Assembly: GCF_003479425.1 (NCBI RefSeq)
Contig: NZ_QUHC01000017.1
Coordinates: forward strand, 1-55,865
Direction of reading: 5' to 3'
DNA: 55,865 bases
Origin: Odoribacter sp. AF15-53
Lineage (GTDB): Bacteria; Bacteroidota; Bacteroidia; Bacteroidales; Marinifilaceae
Shown: positions 31,110 to 41,186 of the stretch, piece after piece
How the letters are laid out: each line of letters starts with the position of its first letter
How positions within the stretch are numbered: position 1 is the stretch's first letter
Notes under the pieces: generated by a model
Seen by the model: only the letters and a program-made list of their open reading frames with translations
Database searches by the model: none
Told to the model about the DNA's origin: nothing
Position numbers and translations under genes: made by a program

Positions 31110-34004
31110 TTATAATGTTTTTTTCACGGCCACTTCTTCGAAGCTTTCCACGAAGTCTCCCGTCTGGATGTCGTTGTAATTGTTGATGTTCAAACCACAC
31201 TCGAATCCTTTGGCAACTTCCTTCACGTCATCCTTGAAACGTTTTAATGAACCCAATTCACCCGTGAAGATCACGATACCATCCCGGATCACGCGTACTT
31301 TGGAGCTACGGGTAATCTTTCCGTCTCTTACGATACATCCGGCAATCGTTCCCACCTTGCTAATCTTGAAGGTCTCAAGCACTTCCACGGTAGAGGTGAT
31401 CTCTTCCTTGAATTCTGGAGAAAGCATACCTTCCATGGCGGCCTTGATTTCCTCGATCGCCGTGTAGATGATAGAGTAGAGACGAATATCGATCTCTTCT
31501 TTTTCTGCCAGCTTCCGGGCATTCATGGATGGACGTACCTGGAAGCCGATGATGATGGCGTTCGATGCGGCAGCCAACATGACATCACCTTCGGAGATTT
31601 GTCCCACGGCTTTGTGGATCACGTTCACCTGGATTTCCGGGGTTGACAGTTTGATCAAGGAGTCGGACAATGCCTCGATAGAACCGTCCACGTCACCTTT
31701 CACGATCACGTTCAACTCCTGGAAGTTGCCGATTGCAATACGTCTACCGATTTCATCCAGAGTGATATGTTTCTGGGTACGCAGGCCTTGCTCACGTTGA
31801 AGTTGTTCGCGTTTGTTTGCTAAAACACGGGCATCTTTTTCGTTCCCCATGACATTGAATTTATCTCCAGCTTGAGGCGCTCCGTTCAATCCGAGAATTA
31901 ATGCCGGGCAAGCTGGGCCTGCCTCTTCCATTTTACTTCCCCGCTCGTTGAACATGGCTTTCACGTGTCCGAAATATTGTCCGGCAAGTATCACGTCGCC
32001 TACGCGTAGTGTACCGCTTTGTACTAGCACGGTGGCCACGTATCCTCGTCCCTTATCCAAGGACGACTCGATAATTGAACCGATGGCTTTTCGTTTTGGG
32101 TTGGCTTTCAATTCCAGAATTTCTGCTTCTAGTAAAACTTTTTCGAGAAGGTCTTCCACGTGCAATCCTTTCTTGGCAGATATTTCTTGGCATTGATATT
32201 TACCTCCCCATTCTTCAACCAGGTAGTTCATGGCGGCTAGTTCTTCCCGGATCTTGTCGGGATTAGCTCCCGGTTTATCAATCTTGTTGATTGCAAACAC
32301 GATAGGTACTCCTGCCGCGCTAGCGTGATTGATAGCTTCTACGGTTTGTGGCATGACGTTATCGTCAGCCGCGATGATGATAATGGCAATATCCGTTACC
32401 TGAGCACCTCTGGCACGCATGGCGGTAAATGCTTCGTGTCCAGGAGTATCTAGGAATGTTACGGTCCTGCCATCGGCAAGTTTCACGCTGTAAGCTCCGA
32501 TATGCTGGGTGATACCTCCGGCCTCTCCGGAGATCACGTTAGCTTTACGGATATAGTCGAGTAAAGATGTTTTACCATGGTCAACGTGTCCCATTACAGT
32601 TACGATAGGAGGACGGGCTTCCAGATGTGCTTCTTCCTCTTCTTCTTCTTCGTCAATCGCTTCCTGAATGTCAACGCTTACAAACTCAACCTCGAATCCG
32701 AATTCTTCAGCCACGATATTGATGGTCTCCGCATCCAGACGTTGATTGATAGACACGAACAAACCGAGTGACATACAAGCCGAAATTATTTCAGCCACGG
32801 AAATGTCCATCATGGTCGCTAACTCACTGACCGTAACGAATTCCGTAAGTTTAAGGATGCTTTTTTCCATTTCCGCCTGCTCCATTTCCGCCTGCATCTT
32901 CTGGTGTACGGCATCCCGTTTGTCTCTCCGGTGCTTGGAAGCTTTGGTTTTTCCCTTGCTTCCCAGACGGGCAAACGTGTCTTTGATTTGTTTTTGTACG
33001 TCTTCTTCAGAAATTTCAGCCTTGCTGGCTTTCTTTTTCTTTATCTTTTTGATCTTTTTCTTGCTTTCCTCTTGTTTAGCGGTTTTGGAAGTGTCGATGT
33101 TGATCTTTTCATCTTTCTTCAAGATACGTTTTCTCTTTTTACGAGTTTCCGATTCATCTGAATCTTCTTCTGTCTCGTTTCCCGCTTCTTTTTTCTTGTG
33201 TGCGAATTCATCCGTGCTTTTTGGGGCTACCAATGATTTCTTTTTGAGTTCACGTTTATCTTTCTCCCGCTCTTGTTTGCTTTTCTTCGGGGGTCTTGTA
33301 CGTTGGTTGATCGCATCCAGATCGATTGTCCCGACAACTTTCACATCCTTTATCGCGGGAGTCGGCGATTTGTAGCTAACTTCCTGACTTTGTCTTCCCG
33401 TGTTGGATGATTCTTCGTTACCCGGAGTTGTCTCCTGACGGTTCTCTCCTCTCGGTTGTTTAATGATGACTTTAGGAGTCTTCGTTATAGGAGTCGGGGT
33501 TTCTTCCCGTTCTTTGGGTTTTTCAACGTTTTTTTCTACTTGTACGGGAACATCCTCTACTTTAGGCTTAACCGGATTCTCTTCCTTCTTTTCCTCTTTC
33601 TTCTCTTCAACCTGTTTCTCTTCTTTCTCCTCGATCTTTTCTTCTGGCTTGGGTTTATTCAACTTGTTCAAGTCAATATGATCTACAACTTTGATTTTAT
33701 TTTCCAGTTTGATCTCGTCCTTTATAGATATGAACTCTGGAGCACGTTCCTCTGTACCATTGTTCATGTTGTCAATGGTAATTGTTTCTTTTTTCAACCG
33801 GGAGTTTTTCAAATCTACTCGATTGGATTCCCTTTTTGCCTCGCTATCGGTGGAAAACTCTTTGGCTACCAAAGAGTATTGGTCATCTGTTAATTTAGCA
33901 TTTGGATCAGATGAAATCTTAATCCCCTTTTCTTGTAGGAAATCCACTATCGTGGACAAGCCTACGTTAAATTCTCTAGCAACTTTACTTAGTCTAACTG
34001 CCAT
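31110..34004 (-). CDS. infB: Translation initiation factor IF-2
   Basis: This GTPase delivers fMet-tRNA to the 30S subunit. The 964 residues comprise an IF2 N-terminal winged helix (1-55), a long Lys/Glu/Pro-rich low-complexity linker (about 60-370), a second IF2-N-like part (about 385-440), and the G domain starting with [14 protein letters not shown] at 471-484, then [11 protein letters not shown] and [10 protein letters not shown], followed by domains II-IV. The linker is long, as is usual in Bacteroidetes, and its K/E-rich codons create large spurious open frames on the opposite strand. It is the last gene of rimP-nusA-infB and starts 42 bp after nusA. Confidence 0.98.
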   Translation of the reverse strand: MAVRLSKVAREFNVGLSTIVDFLQEKGIKISSDPNAKLTDDQYSLVAKEFSTDSEAKRESNRVDLKNSRLKKETITIDNMNNGTEERAPEFISIKDEIKLENKIKVVDHIDLNKLNKPKPEEKIEEKEEKQVEEKKEEKKEENPVKPKVEDVPVQVEKNVEKPKEREETPTPITKTPKVIIKQPRGENRQETTPGNEESSNTGRQSQEVSYKSPTPAIKDVKVVGTIDLDAINQRTRPPKKSKQEREKDKRELKKKSLVAPKSTDEFAHKKKEAGNETEEDSDESETRKKRKRILKKDEKINIDTSKTAKQEESKKKIKKIKKKKASKAEISEEDVQKQIKDTFARLGSKGKTKASKHRRDKRDAVHQKMQAEMEQAEMEKSILKLTEFVTVSELATMMDISVAEIISACMSLGLFVSINQRLDAETINIVAEEFGFEVEFVSVDIQEAIDEEEEEEEAHLEARPPIVTVMGHVDHGKTSLLDYIRKANVISGEAGGITQHIGAYSVKLADGRTVTFLDTPGHEAFTAMRARGAQVTDIAIIIIAADDNVMPQTVEAINHASAAGVPIVFAINKIDKPGANPDKIREELAAMNYLVEEWGGKYQCQEISAKKGLHVEDLLEKVLLEAEILELKANPKRKAIGSIIESSLDKGRGYVATVLVQSGTLRVGDVILAGQYFGHVKAMFNERGSKMEEAGPACPALILGLNGAPQAGDKFNVMGNEKDARVLANKREQLQREQGLRTQKHITLDEIGRRIAIGNFQELNVIVKGDVDGSIEALSDSLIKLSTPEIQVNVIHKAVGQISEGDVMLAAASNAIIIGFQVRPSMNARKLAEKEEIDIRLYSIIYTAIEEIKAAMEGMLSPEFKEEITSTVEVLETFKISKVGTIAGCIVRDGKITRSSKVRVIRDGIVIFTGELGSLKRFKDDVKEVAKGFECGLNINNYNDIQTGDFVESFEEVAVKKTL

Positions 34005-34046
34005 ATTAAGATTTTATTTTACAAGCATTATAACCTTGAGCGTCCC

Positions 34047-35285
34047 TTATTCAAATTCTGCTCTTAATATTCTGAGAACATCCCTGATGGTTTCTATCTC
34101 AAGATCAGTCCTGCTCTCTAATTCTGATTCACTTAATTCCAACACGCTCTTCGCTGTGTCACAACCTACGCGTTTCAGTTCTTCGATTACCCATGGTTCG
34201 ATTTCATCGGAGAATTCTTCCAAGTTCACGTCTTCTTCCTCCGCGGTCTCTAGTTCACGGTAAACATCGATTTCATATCCGGTAAGTTGACTAGCCAGTT
34301 TGATGTTCAAACCTCCTTTACCGATAGCCAGTGATACTTCTTCCGGGTTGAGGTAAACATTCGCTCTTTTATTATTATCGTCAAGTTCAATTTTATTGAT
34401 TTTGGCCGGGTTCAAGGCACGTGTGATGTACAATTGCACGTTGTTCGTGTAGTTGATCACGTCGATATTTTCGTTTCTCAATTCCCGGACGATTCCATGA
34501 ATACGAGAACCTTTCATCCCGACGCATGCTCCAACCGGGTCAATACGATCATCGTAGGATTCCACGGCAACTTTAGCACGTTCTCCGGGTACGCGAACCA
34601 CGTTTTTAATCGTGATCAAACCATCGAATATCTCCGGTACCTCGTTCTCGAATAATCTTTCAAGGAACACGGGGGATGTTCTGGAAAGAATGATGTAGGG
34701 AGAAGCGTTTCGCATTTCAACCCGGATCACGACAGCCCGGATCGTATCTCCTTTTTTGAAGAAATCGCTGGGGATTTGTTCTTGTTTCGGGAGAATCAAC
34801 TCGTTTCCTTCATCATCCAATACCAGTATTTCTTTCTTCCATACCTGGTAAATCTCTCCGGTCACGATCTGTCCTACTTTTTCTTTATATTTCGTGAAAA
34901 TATGGTCTTTTTCGAGTTCAAGGATACGAGCGGAAAGGTTTTGTCTCAAAGCCAATACCGAGCGTCTCCCGAAATCTTTAAATTTCACCTCGTCGGTAAC
35001 CTCTTCACCTACCTCGTAGTCCGAATCGATTTTTTTAGCTTCCGTCAATGAAATCTGTGTGTTCGGGTTCTCGAAAGCATCGTCTTCCACCACGATACGG
35101 TTTCTCCAGATCTCCAAGTCCCCTTTGTCTATGTTTATAATGATATCAAAATTCTCGTCTGTGTCGAAACGTTTGATAAGCATGTTTCTGAAAATATCTT
35201 CCAACACTCTCATCAAGGTTGCCCTGTCAATATTTTTAAGCTCTTTAAATTCTGCGAATGAATCTATTAAATTAATGGCTTCCAT
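34047..35285 (-). CDS. nusA: Transcription termination/antitermination factor NusA
   Basis: This RNA polymerase-binding factor of 412 aa has an N-terminal domain (1-130), an S1 domain (about 135-200, GQIVTGEIYQVWKKEILVLDDEGNELILPKQEQ), and KH1 and KH2 domains (about 225-345, RIDPVGACVGMKGSRIHGIVRELRNENIDVI and EVSLAIGKGGLNIKLASQLTGYEIDV). A short acidic helix-hairpin-helix tail (EEFSDEIEPWVIEELKRVG) ends the protein. It lacks the full pair of C-terminal AR repeats of E. coli NusA. It is 15 bp after rimP and before infB, the conserved order. It should take part in pausing, termination and rRNA antitermination. Confidence 0.97.
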   Translation of the reverse strand: MEAINLIDSFAEFKELKNIDRATLMRVLEDIFRNMLIKRFDTDENFDIIINIDKGDLEIWRNRIVVEDDAFENPNTQISLTEAKKIDSDYEVGEEVTDEVKFKDFGRRSVLALRQNLSARILELEKDHIFTKYKEKVGQIVTGEIYQVWKKEILVLDDEGNELILPKQEQIPSDFFKKGDTIRAVVIRVEMRNASPYIILSRTSPVFLERLFENEVPEIFDGLITIKNVVRVPGERAKVAVESYDDRIDPVGACVGMKGSRIHGIVRELRNENIDVINYTNNVQLYITRALNPAKINKIELDDNNKRANVYLNPEEVSLAIGKGGLNIKLASQLTGYEIDVYRELETAEEEDVNLEEFSDEIEPWVIEELKRVGCDTAKSVLELSESELESRTDLEIETIRDVLRILRAEFE

Positions 35286-35300
35286 TTTTATTTTTTGTAT

Positions 35301-35765
35301 TTAGAAAACAACAATATCTTTAACCTCCTTTATGTCAGTAAAATGAATTTCCTTCTCCACTTTAACGATACTTTTCTTCTTTTTTCCTTCAACAGCAACT
35401 TTTTCTTCGCATTCCATGACGATCCCTGCTTCGGAGTGAGATTTTAATATCCCCTGTAATTTCTCCCCGTTTTGCAGCTTGACTTCCACCTGATTACCCA
35501 AGTTCTTCTCGTATTGTTGGGGAACTTTGAACGGGTAACCGATTCCGGCGCTTGAAACTGTCAAATCATAATCTTCGATATCCCGATCAAGTTGTGCGTC
35601 TAATTGTTTGCTGATGGCCACGCAGGAATCCACGTTAATGCCTTTCAGTGAATCGATATAAACCTCGATCGAGTTTTCCAAAGATACCTTCAAGTCCACC
35701 AAAAACAATTCTGTTCCCTGCAGCATTGTTTCAATAATGTCTTTTATTTCCTCTGTACTTTTCAT
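35301..35765 (-). CDS. rimP: Ribosome maturation factor RimP
   Basis: RimP (154 aa) assists late assembly of the 30S subunit. The N-terminal domain carries LFLVDLKVSLENSIEVYIDSLKGINVDSCVAISKQLDAQLD, and the Sm-like C-terminal domain has YPFKVPQQYEKNLGNQVEVKLQNGEKLQGILKSHSEAGIVME. It is first in the rimP-nusA-infB operon and preceded by a consensus promoter (35835-35865). The leader between promoter and start contains a GC-rich hairpin (35791-35811), so translation or transcription of the operon may be controlled in the leader. Confidence 0.95.
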   Translation of the reverse strand: MKSTEEIKDIIETMLQGTELFLVDLKVSLENSIEVYIDSLKGINVDSCVAISKQLDAQLDRDIEDYDLTVSSAGIGYPFKVPQQYEKNLGNQVEVKLQNGEKLQGILKSHSEAGIVMECEEKVAVEGKKKKSIVKVEKEIHFTDIKEVKDIVVF

Positions 35766-35790
35766 TCTACTCTTTAAATCTAAGATAACA

Positions 35791-35811
35791 GAAGAGGGGA
35801 CTAATCGCCCC
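35791..35811 (-). promoter_or_regulatory. Leader hairpin of the rimP-nusA-infB operon
   Basis: On the minus strand GAGGGGGC pairs with GTCCCCTC (one G-U) around the loop GATTA. It lies about 26 bp before the rimP start. No T-run follows directly. Confidence 0.5.
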
Positions 35812-35834
35812 CTCGTTTGTTAATAACCGATCGC

Positions 35835-35865
35835 AAAGATACAATTAATTATTTTTATTCCAAAG
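35835..35865 (-). promoter_or_regulatory. Promoter of rimP-nusA-infB (TTTG-N19-TATCTTTG)
   Basis: On the minus strand the -33 TTTG (35862-35865) and -7 TATCTTTG (35835-35842) are separated by 19 bp, a textbook Bacteroidetes promoter. Confidence 0.8.
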
Positions 35866-36086
35866 GGTTCCAAGTGGAAAAATAGAAATCACGTGTATAA
35901 TTTTTTGTTCCGGATGTTTTCGTGAACGTTTGCATGAATGAATAGTAACTACATGATATTTAACCATCTATTCACCATCTTACATGTTGATACATACGAG
36001 TTTAAATGATGATATTGAAACATATTTGTCACATTTTCTATATAGTTCCAAATAAAATTTGTAAGTTTGCCGAAATTTTTTGAATT
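35866..36086. other. Divergent region between rimP and lpxD
   Basis: It is AT-rich and has a TAAGTTTG box at 36062-36069 for lpxD. Nothing else was recognised. Confidence 0.5.
36062..36069 (+). promoter_or_regulatory. -7 box (TAAGTTTG) of the lpx operon
   Basis: It is an exact TAnnTTTG match 17 bp before the lpxD ATG. There is no clear -33 TTTG at the usual distance. Confidence 0.6.
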
Positions 36087-37118
36087 ATGGAGTTTAAAGC
36101 AAAGGACATAGCAGCTCTTTTAAATGGGGTTGTCGATGGTAATCCGGAGATTTCTGTTAATAATGTATCTAAGATAGAGGAAGGAAAGCCGGGAACGCTG
36201 GCTTTTCTGGCGAATCCTAAATATGAACATTATATCTACACGACTCAGGCATCAATCGTGCTGGTGAATAAAACATTCAAGCCCGCTCATGAGTATTCCT
36301 GTACATTGATTCGCGTGGAATCGGCTTATGACGCGATCGCAACTTTATTGCAAATGTACGATGATATGAAGCCGAAACCAGTAGGAATAGAGCAACCTTC
36401 TTATATCAGTGATAGTGCCTCGATAGGTGAAAAACCTTATGTCGGGGCATTCGCGTATATAGGGAGAGGTGCCAAGATCGGGAACAACGTGAAAATATAC
36501 CCGCAAGCGTATATCGGGGATGGGGTGGTTGTCGGTGACAACACGGTCATCTATTCCGGTGTAAAGATATACACGGGGTGCGTGGTCGGGAAATCTTGTA
36601 TCCTGCATTCCGGTGTTGTCTTGGGAGCCGATGGATTCGGTTTTGCCCCTGAAGGAGATCATTACAAGAAAGTGCCACAGATCGGGAACGTAGTGTTGGA
36701 AGACGATGTCGAGATCGGGGCGAATACCTGTATTGACCGGGCAACCATGGGATCGACGATCATCAAGAAAGGCGTTAAACTCGATAACTTGATTCAGATT
36801 GCGCACAATGTCGTGATCGGGGGCAATACCGTGATTGCCGCGCAAACGGGTATCGCTGGAACCACGAAGGTCGGAGAGAATTGTGTGTTTGGCGGACAAG
36901 TCGGCCTTATCGGGCACCTGACAATCGGGGCGGGAACCCAGATTGCTGCGCAGAGTGGTATTACTTCAAATGTACCGGAAAAATCAGTCCTTCGCGGCTC
37001 TCCTGCGTTTGATCTCCCAAAATATCAAAAATGTTATGTCGTGTTCCGTAAATTACCGGAGCTCTACGGACAAATAAAAGATTTGGAGAAAGAGGTGAAT
37101 AATTTAAAATCAAAATAG
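36087..37118 (+). CDS. lpxD: UDP-3-O-(3-hydroxyacyl)glucosamine N-acyltransferase LpxD
   Basis: This cytoplasmic left-handed beta-helix enzyme adds the second 3-hydroxyacyl chain in lipid A synthesis, third step of the pathway. The 343-aa protein has a uridine-binding N-terminal domain (1-100, KPGTLAFLANPKYEHYIYTT), many hexapeptide repeats (about 105-310, GRGAKIGNNVKIYPQAYIGDGVVVG) and the catalytic His in LIQIAHNVVIGGN. A C-terminal helix (KDLEKEVNNLKSK) closes the trimer. lpxC/fabZ starts 1 bp after its stop and lpxA follows, giving a compact lipid A operon. Confidence 0.97.
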   Translation: MEFKAKDIAALLNGVVDGNPEISVNNVSKIEEGKPGTLAFLANPKYEHYIYTTQASIVLVNKTFKPAHEYSCTLIRVESAYDAIATLLQMYDDMKPKPVGIEQPSYISDSASIGEKPYVGAFAYIGRGAKIGNNVKIYPQAYIGDGVVVGDNTVIYSGVKIYTGCVVGKSCILHSGVVLGADGFGFAPEGDHYKKVPQIGNVVLEDDVEIGANTCIDRATMGSTIIKKGVKLDNLIQIAHNVVIGGNTVIAAQTGIAGTTKVGENCVFGGQVGLIGHLTIGAGTQIAAQSGITSNVPEKSVLRGSPAFDLPKYQKCYVVFRKLPELYGQIKDLEKEVNNLKSK

Positions 37119-37119
37119 A

Positions 37120-38520
37120 ATGTCAGTAAAGCAAAGAACTTTAAAGAGTGAATTTTCTTTGAATGGGAAAGGCTTGCACACCGGTAAGCCGGTGTCCGCT
37201 ACCTTTAAGCCGGCTGAAGAGAATTTTGGATATCGAATACGTCGGGTAGACTTGGAGGGATCTCCTGAAATTCCCGCTTTGGCTGAGTATATCAAGTTAA
37301 TGGATCGTGCTAGTTGTCTTGAAAAAGACGGCGTGTGCGTGTTCACGATGGAGCATGCTATGGCTGCTCTTTATGGAAGTGGAATTGATAACTGCCTGAT
37401 CGAATTGAACGGGGAGGAGTTCCCGATATTAGACGGTAGTTCAAAATATTACGTGGAAGAAATAGGGAAAGTAGGCATCGAGGAACAAGAGGCCGAAAGA
37501 CGCTATTTCACGGTAAAAGAACAAATGGAATATTGTAGTGAGGATGGGCAAACGAAGATCACGTTATTGCCGGATACGGATTACAACGTGAATTTGGTGG
37601 TCGCTTATGATTCTCCTTACTTGCAGATGCAGTATGCCACTTATTCTGAAAAAACGACTGATTTTGCGAAAGAGATCGCCCCTTGTCGGACGTTCGTGTT
37701 TTTGCGCGAGCTGGAAATGCTTTTGCAACACAACCTGATTAAAGGGGGGGATTTGGATAATGCTATCGTGATCGTTGATCGTGAGATTTCCCAGGAAGAA
37801 GTTAATCGGTTGGCGAAATTGTTTAATTACGATTCGATAGAAGTAAAACAAGGCGTGTTGAACAACCTAACCTTGTATTTTGATAATGAACCGGCACGTC
37901 ATAAATTGCTGGACGTTATCGGTGACTTGGCTTTATGCGGACGTTTCATCAAGGGACGTGTCATTGCAGAAAGGCCTGGACATAAGGCTAATACCAGTTT
38001 AGCTAGAAAAATGTGTAAGGCTATCGCTCAGGCTGAGCGAGAGGATGTACGTCCGGACGTTGATACGACTGCCGAACCTTTAATGGATATTAATAAAGTA
38101 AGATCTTTATTACCTCACCGTCCTCCTTTCCTGTTAGTGGATAAGGTTTACGAAGTGACGGATGATCTTGTGATCGGTTGCAAGAATGTAACCATGAACG
38201 AGCCGTTCTTCGTGGGACATTTTCCCGATGAGCCGGTAATGCCGGGCGTGTTGATCGTGGAAGCCATGGCTCAGTGCGGGGGTATCTTGGTATTGAATCA
38301 GGTGGAAGATCCTGAAAATTATTCAACTTATTTCGTGAAAATTGATGGAATCAAATTCCGTCATAAAGTTGTTCCGGGAGATACGCTAGTCTTTAAATTG
38401 GTGAAGATAGCCCCTATCCGGCGTGGAATCGTGACGATGAGAGGGTACGCTTTTGTCGGCAAAACGTTAGTTTGTGAAGTAGGAGAGTTTATGGCCCAAG
38501 TTGTAAAAACGAAAAAGTAA
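37120..38520 (+). CDS. lpxC/fabZ: Bifunctional LpxC deacetylase / FabZ dehydratase fusion
   Basis: This is one polypeptide of 466 aa. Residues 1-305 are the zinc deacetylase LpxC, the committing step of lipid A synthesis: Zn-binding regions FTMEHAMAALYGSG and HKLLDVIGDLALCG, and the catalytic His region RPGHKANTSLARKM. Residues about 320-466 are the (3R)-hydroxyacyl-ACP dehydratase FabZ, with LLPHRPPFLLVDKV, catalytic His in FFVGHFPDEPVMPG and Glu in VEAMAQCGG. The fusion is usual in Bacteroidetes and joins two enzymes that compete for hydroxyacyl-ACP flux. It is 1 bp after lpxD and 51 bp before lpxA. Confidence 0.97.
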   Translation: MSVKQRTLKSEFSLNGKGLHTGKPVSATFKPAEENFGYRIRRVDLEGSPEIPALAEYIKLMDRASCLEKDGVCVFTMEHAMAALYGSGIDNCLIELNGEEFPILDGSSKYYVEEIGKVGIEEQEAERRYFTVKEQMEYCSEDGQTKITLLPDTDYNVNLVVAYDSPYLQMQYATYSEKTTDFAKEIAPCRTFVFLRELEMLLQHNLIKGGDLDNAIVIVDREISQEEVNRLAKLFNYDSIEVKQGVLNNLTLYFDNEPARHKLLDVIGDLALCGRFIKGRVIAERPGHKANTSLARKMCKAIAQAEREDVRPDVDTTAEPLMDINKVRSLLPHRPPFLLVDKVYEVTDDLVIGCKNVTMNEPFFVGHFPDEPVMPGVLIVEAMAQCGGILVLNQVEDPENYSTYFVKIDGIKFRHKVVPGDTLVFKLVKIAPIRRGIVTMRGYAFVGKTLVCEVGEFMAQVVKTKK

Positions 38521-38571
38521 TTGCAAACTTGCATCCAGAGTAAATAATATATTTAATTAAATAAAAAACGA

Positions 38572-39351
38572 ATGAAACAACCGTTAGCTTATGTTCATCC
38601 TGATGCTCAAATTGCCGATAATGTGGTGATCGAGCCATTTGTGACGATTGATAAGAATGTCGTTATTGAGGAAGGAACAAGAATTGGTTCGAATGTCACT
38701 ATCCTGGAGGGAGCACATATCGGGAAAAATTGTAAAATATTTCCTGGGGCAGTAATTTCTGCCATTCCGCAAGATTTGAAATTCAAAGGTGAAAAATCTA
38801 TCGTTGTTATCGGGGATAACACGACGATCCGCGAATGTGTAACCGTAAACAGAGGAACTGCTGCTAAAGGAATTACGAAAATCGGGAATAATTGCCTGAT
38901 TATGGCTTATGCTCATATTGCTCATGATTGCGAGGTCGGGGATAATTGTATCATCACGAATGCTTGTCAGTTAGCCGGGGAAGTCGTGATTGATGATTTC
39001 GCTATTCTGGGAGGTATGAGTGCCGTGCATCAATTTGTGCATATCGGTCGTCACGTGATGATCTCCGGTGGGTCCTTGATCGGGAAGGATGTTCCTCCTT
39101 ACGTGAAAGCGGGAAGAGACCCCTTGTCTTACGCCGGGGTGAACTCGATCGGTTTGCGTCGTAGAGGTTTCACGAACGAAAAGATCAACGAAATTCAGGA
39201 TATCTATCGTATTCTTTACCAATCAGGATTAAATAACTCGGATGCCGTAGAGCGTATCGAAGCAGAAATGCCCGCTTCCAAAGAGCGTGATGAAATTATT
39301 CTGTTCGTGCGTAATAGCAAACGGGGTATCATGAAAGGATACTTGGGGTAA
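38572..39351 (+). CDS. lpxA: UDP-N-acetylglucosamine O-acyltransferase LpxA
   Basis: This cytoplasmic beta-helix trimer is the first enzyme of lipid A synthesis. The 259 residues begin with hexapeptide repeats (PLAYVHPDAQIADNVVIEPFVTID). They contain MAYAHIAHDCEVGDNCIITNACQLAG, with the catalytic His region continued in SAVHQFVHIGRHVMISGG. They end with the helical C-terminal domain (GLRRRGFTNEKINEIQDIYRILYQSG). Length and motif order are standard. It is last in the lpx operon and followed by a strong terminator at 39380-39409. Confidence 0.97.
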   Translation: MKQPLAYVHPDAQIADNVVIEPFVTIDKNVVIEEGTRIGSNVTILEGAHIGKNCKIFPGAVISAIPQDLKFKGEKSIVVIGDNTTIRECVTVNRGTAAKGITKIGNNCLIMAYAHIAHDCEVGDNCIITNACQLAGEVVIDDFAILGGMSAVHQFVHIGRHVMISGGSLIGKDVPPYVKAGRDPLSYAGVNSIGLRRRGFTNEKINEIQDIYRILYQSGLNNSDAVERIEAEMPASKERDEIILFVRNSKRGIMKGYLG

Positions 39352-39379
39352 ACCCGAAGCCAGAAGATTTTAGGAATGG

Positions 39380-39409
39380 AGTCCGGTCAATATTGACCGG
39401 ACTTTATTT
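39380..39409 (+). terminator. Terminator after lpxA
   Basis: AGTCCGGTC (39380-39388) and GACCGGACT (39395-39403) form a perfect stem around AATATT, followed by TTATTT. Confidence 0.85.
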
Positions 39410-39431
39410 ATGTCGTTGGCAACTCAAGGGC

Positions 39432-39467
39432 AATAAAAAAGCACTTCCGAAGAAGTGCTTTTTTATT
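39432..39467 (-). terminator. Terminator after pckA (perfect 16-bp stem)
   Basis: AATAAAAAAGCACTTC (39432-39447), loop CGAA, and the exact complement (39452-39467). The A/T flanks make it work on both strands. It closes the convergent lpxA/pckA gap. Confidence 0.9.
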
Positions 39468-39482
39468 GTTCTAATCCTGAAA

Positions 39483-41090
39483 TTATAATTTCGGACCTGC
39501 GGCAACCAATGCTTTACCGGCTTCATTACCCTCGAACTTCTTGAAGTTCTTGATGAAACGTTCAGATAAATCTTTAGCTTTTGTTTCCCAATCGCTGGCG
39601 TTACTATACGTGTCGCGAGGATCAAGGATATTCGGATCAACTCCCGGTAATTCCGTCGGAACTTGGAAATCGAAATACGGGATAAGCTTGGTCGGGGCTT
39701 TGTCGATAGAACCGTCAAGGATTGCGTCGATAATACCACGTGTATCTTTAATGGAGATACGTTTCCCAGTTCCGTTCCATCCGGTATTGACCAAATAAGC
39801 TTTGGCTCCGGATTTCTCCATTTTCTTCACGAGTTCTTCCGCGTATTTCGTCGGGTGCAAGGATAAGAATGCTGCACCGAAACAAGCGGAGAAAGTAGGT
39901 GTCGGTTCGGTAATACCACGTTCTGTACCTGCTAATTTGGCCGTGAATCCTGATAAGAAGTAATATTTTGTTTGTTCCGGGGTCAGGATAGATACCGGGG
40001 GTAATACTCCGAACGCATCAGCAGACAAGAAAATTACTTGACCGGCAGCCGGGCCCTTGGATATCGGTTTTACAATATTCTTGATATGATAGATCGGGTA
40101 AGAAACGCGAGTGTTCTCGGTAACTGATTTGTCGTTGAAATCAATCTTTCCGTTAGCGTCTACCGTTACGTTTTCTAACAGTGCGTCACGTTTGATGGCA
40201 TTATAGATGTCCGGTTCAGCTTCTTTGCTCAGGTTGATAACTTTAGCGTAACATCCGCCTTCATAATTGAACACGCCCTCGTCATCCCATCCGTGTTCGT
40301 CATCACCGATCAGCAAACGTTTCGGGTCCGTAGACAAAGTTGTTTTACCTGTTCCTGATAAACCGAAGAAGATGGCGGTATTCTTACCGTTCATGTCCGT
40401 GTTGGCGGAACAGTGCATGGAAGCGATTCCGCGTAACGGGTTCAGGTAATTCATGATAGAGAAGATACCTTTCTTCATTTCACCACCATACCAGGTGTTC
40501 AGGATTACTTGTTCTTTCGTCTTCAGGTTGAACACGGTAGCCGTCTCTGAATTCAAACCCAGTTCTTTGAAATTGTCAACTTTAGCTTTAGCGGCGTTGA
40601 AAGAAACGAAATCAGGTTCCCCGTAATTTGCCAATTCTTCCTCTGTCGGGCGGATGAACATGTTCTTCACGAAATGAGCCTGCCAGGCAACTTCCATGAT
40701 AAAACGTACTTTCAGGCGGGTTCCTTCGTTGGCACCGCAGAAAGTATCTACCACGTACAATTTTTTGCCGGATAACTGTTTTACCGCTTTTGCCTTTAAG
40801 TCTGCCCAGGCTGCCTCGGAACAAGGTTTGTTATCGTTCTTGTATTCATCGGAAGTCCACCATACTGAATCTTCACTGGCTTCATTCTTTACAAAGAACT
40901 TATCTTTTGGGGAACGTCCGGTATAGATTCCGGTCATTACGTTTACGGCACCAAGCTCGGTTAAATATCCTTTTTCGTACCCTTCCAATTTCGGGTCTGT
41001 TTCTGCTTTGTACAATTCTTCGTATGAGGGATTATGAAGGATCTCTTTCACTCCCGTGATTCCATAAATGCTTAAATCTAATTTTGCCAT
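39483..41090 (-). CDS. pckA: Phosphoenolpyruvate carboxykinase (ATP)
   Basis: This cytoplasmic enzyme interconverts oxaloacetate and PEP with ATP/ADP. In Bacteroidales it usually runs in the carboxylating direction towards succinate or propionate. The 535-aa protein has the kinase-1a P-loop [11 protein letters not shown] (from Gly243), the metal-binding region [25 protein letters not shown], the substrate loop [11 protein letters not shown], and [23 protein letters not shown]. Length and motifs fit the ATP-dependent family, not the GTP form. A TACTTTTG box at 41144-41151 (minus) supplies its promoter. Confidence 0.98.
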   Translation of the reverse strand: MAKLDLSIYGITGVKEILHNPSYEELYKAETDPKLEGYEKGYLTELGAVNVMTGIYTGRSPKDKFFVKNEASEDSVWWTSDEYKNDNKPCSEAAWADLKAKAVKQLSGKKLYVVDTFCGANEGTRLKVRFIMEVAWQAHFVKNMFIRPTEEELANYGEPDFVSFNAAKAKVDNFKELGLNSETATVFNLKTKEQVILNTWYGGEMKKGIFSIMNYLNPLRGIASMHCSANTDMNGKNTAIFFGLSGTGKTTLSTDPKRLLIGDDEHGWDDEGVFNYEGGCYAKVINLSKEAEPDIYNAIKRDALLENVTVDANGKIDFNDKSVTENTRVSYPIYHIKNIVKPISKGPAAGQVIFLSADAFGVLPPVSILTPEQTKYYFLSGFTAKLAGTERGITEPTPTFSACFGAAFLSLHPTKYAEELVKKMEKSGAKAYLVNTGWNGTGKRISIKDTRGIIDAILDGSIDKAPTKLIPYFDFQVPTELPGVDPNILDPRDTYSNASDWETKAKDLSERFIKNFKKFEGNEAGKALVAAGPKL

Positions 41091-41143
41091 AGCAATAAAT
41101 TTATATTAGAAATTAATTAATTCTTTTTTTCCGTAATCGGCTA

Positions 41144-41151
41144 CAAAAGTA
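41144..41151 (-). promoter_or_regulatory. -7 box (TACTTTTG) for pckA
   Basis: On the minus strand it matches TAnnTTTG, 53 bp before the pckA start. Confidence 0.55.
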
Positions 41152-41186
41152 GAAAACATTTTGATATGTTTCGTATAAACTTGCTC

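Noticed and set aside
32746..33375. 209-codon Ser/Phe-rich plus-strand frame, and neighbours at 33456-34263
   Set aside because: These are opposite-strand readings of the Lys/Glu-rich linker of IF-2 and of the infB/nusA junction; no start context or domain.
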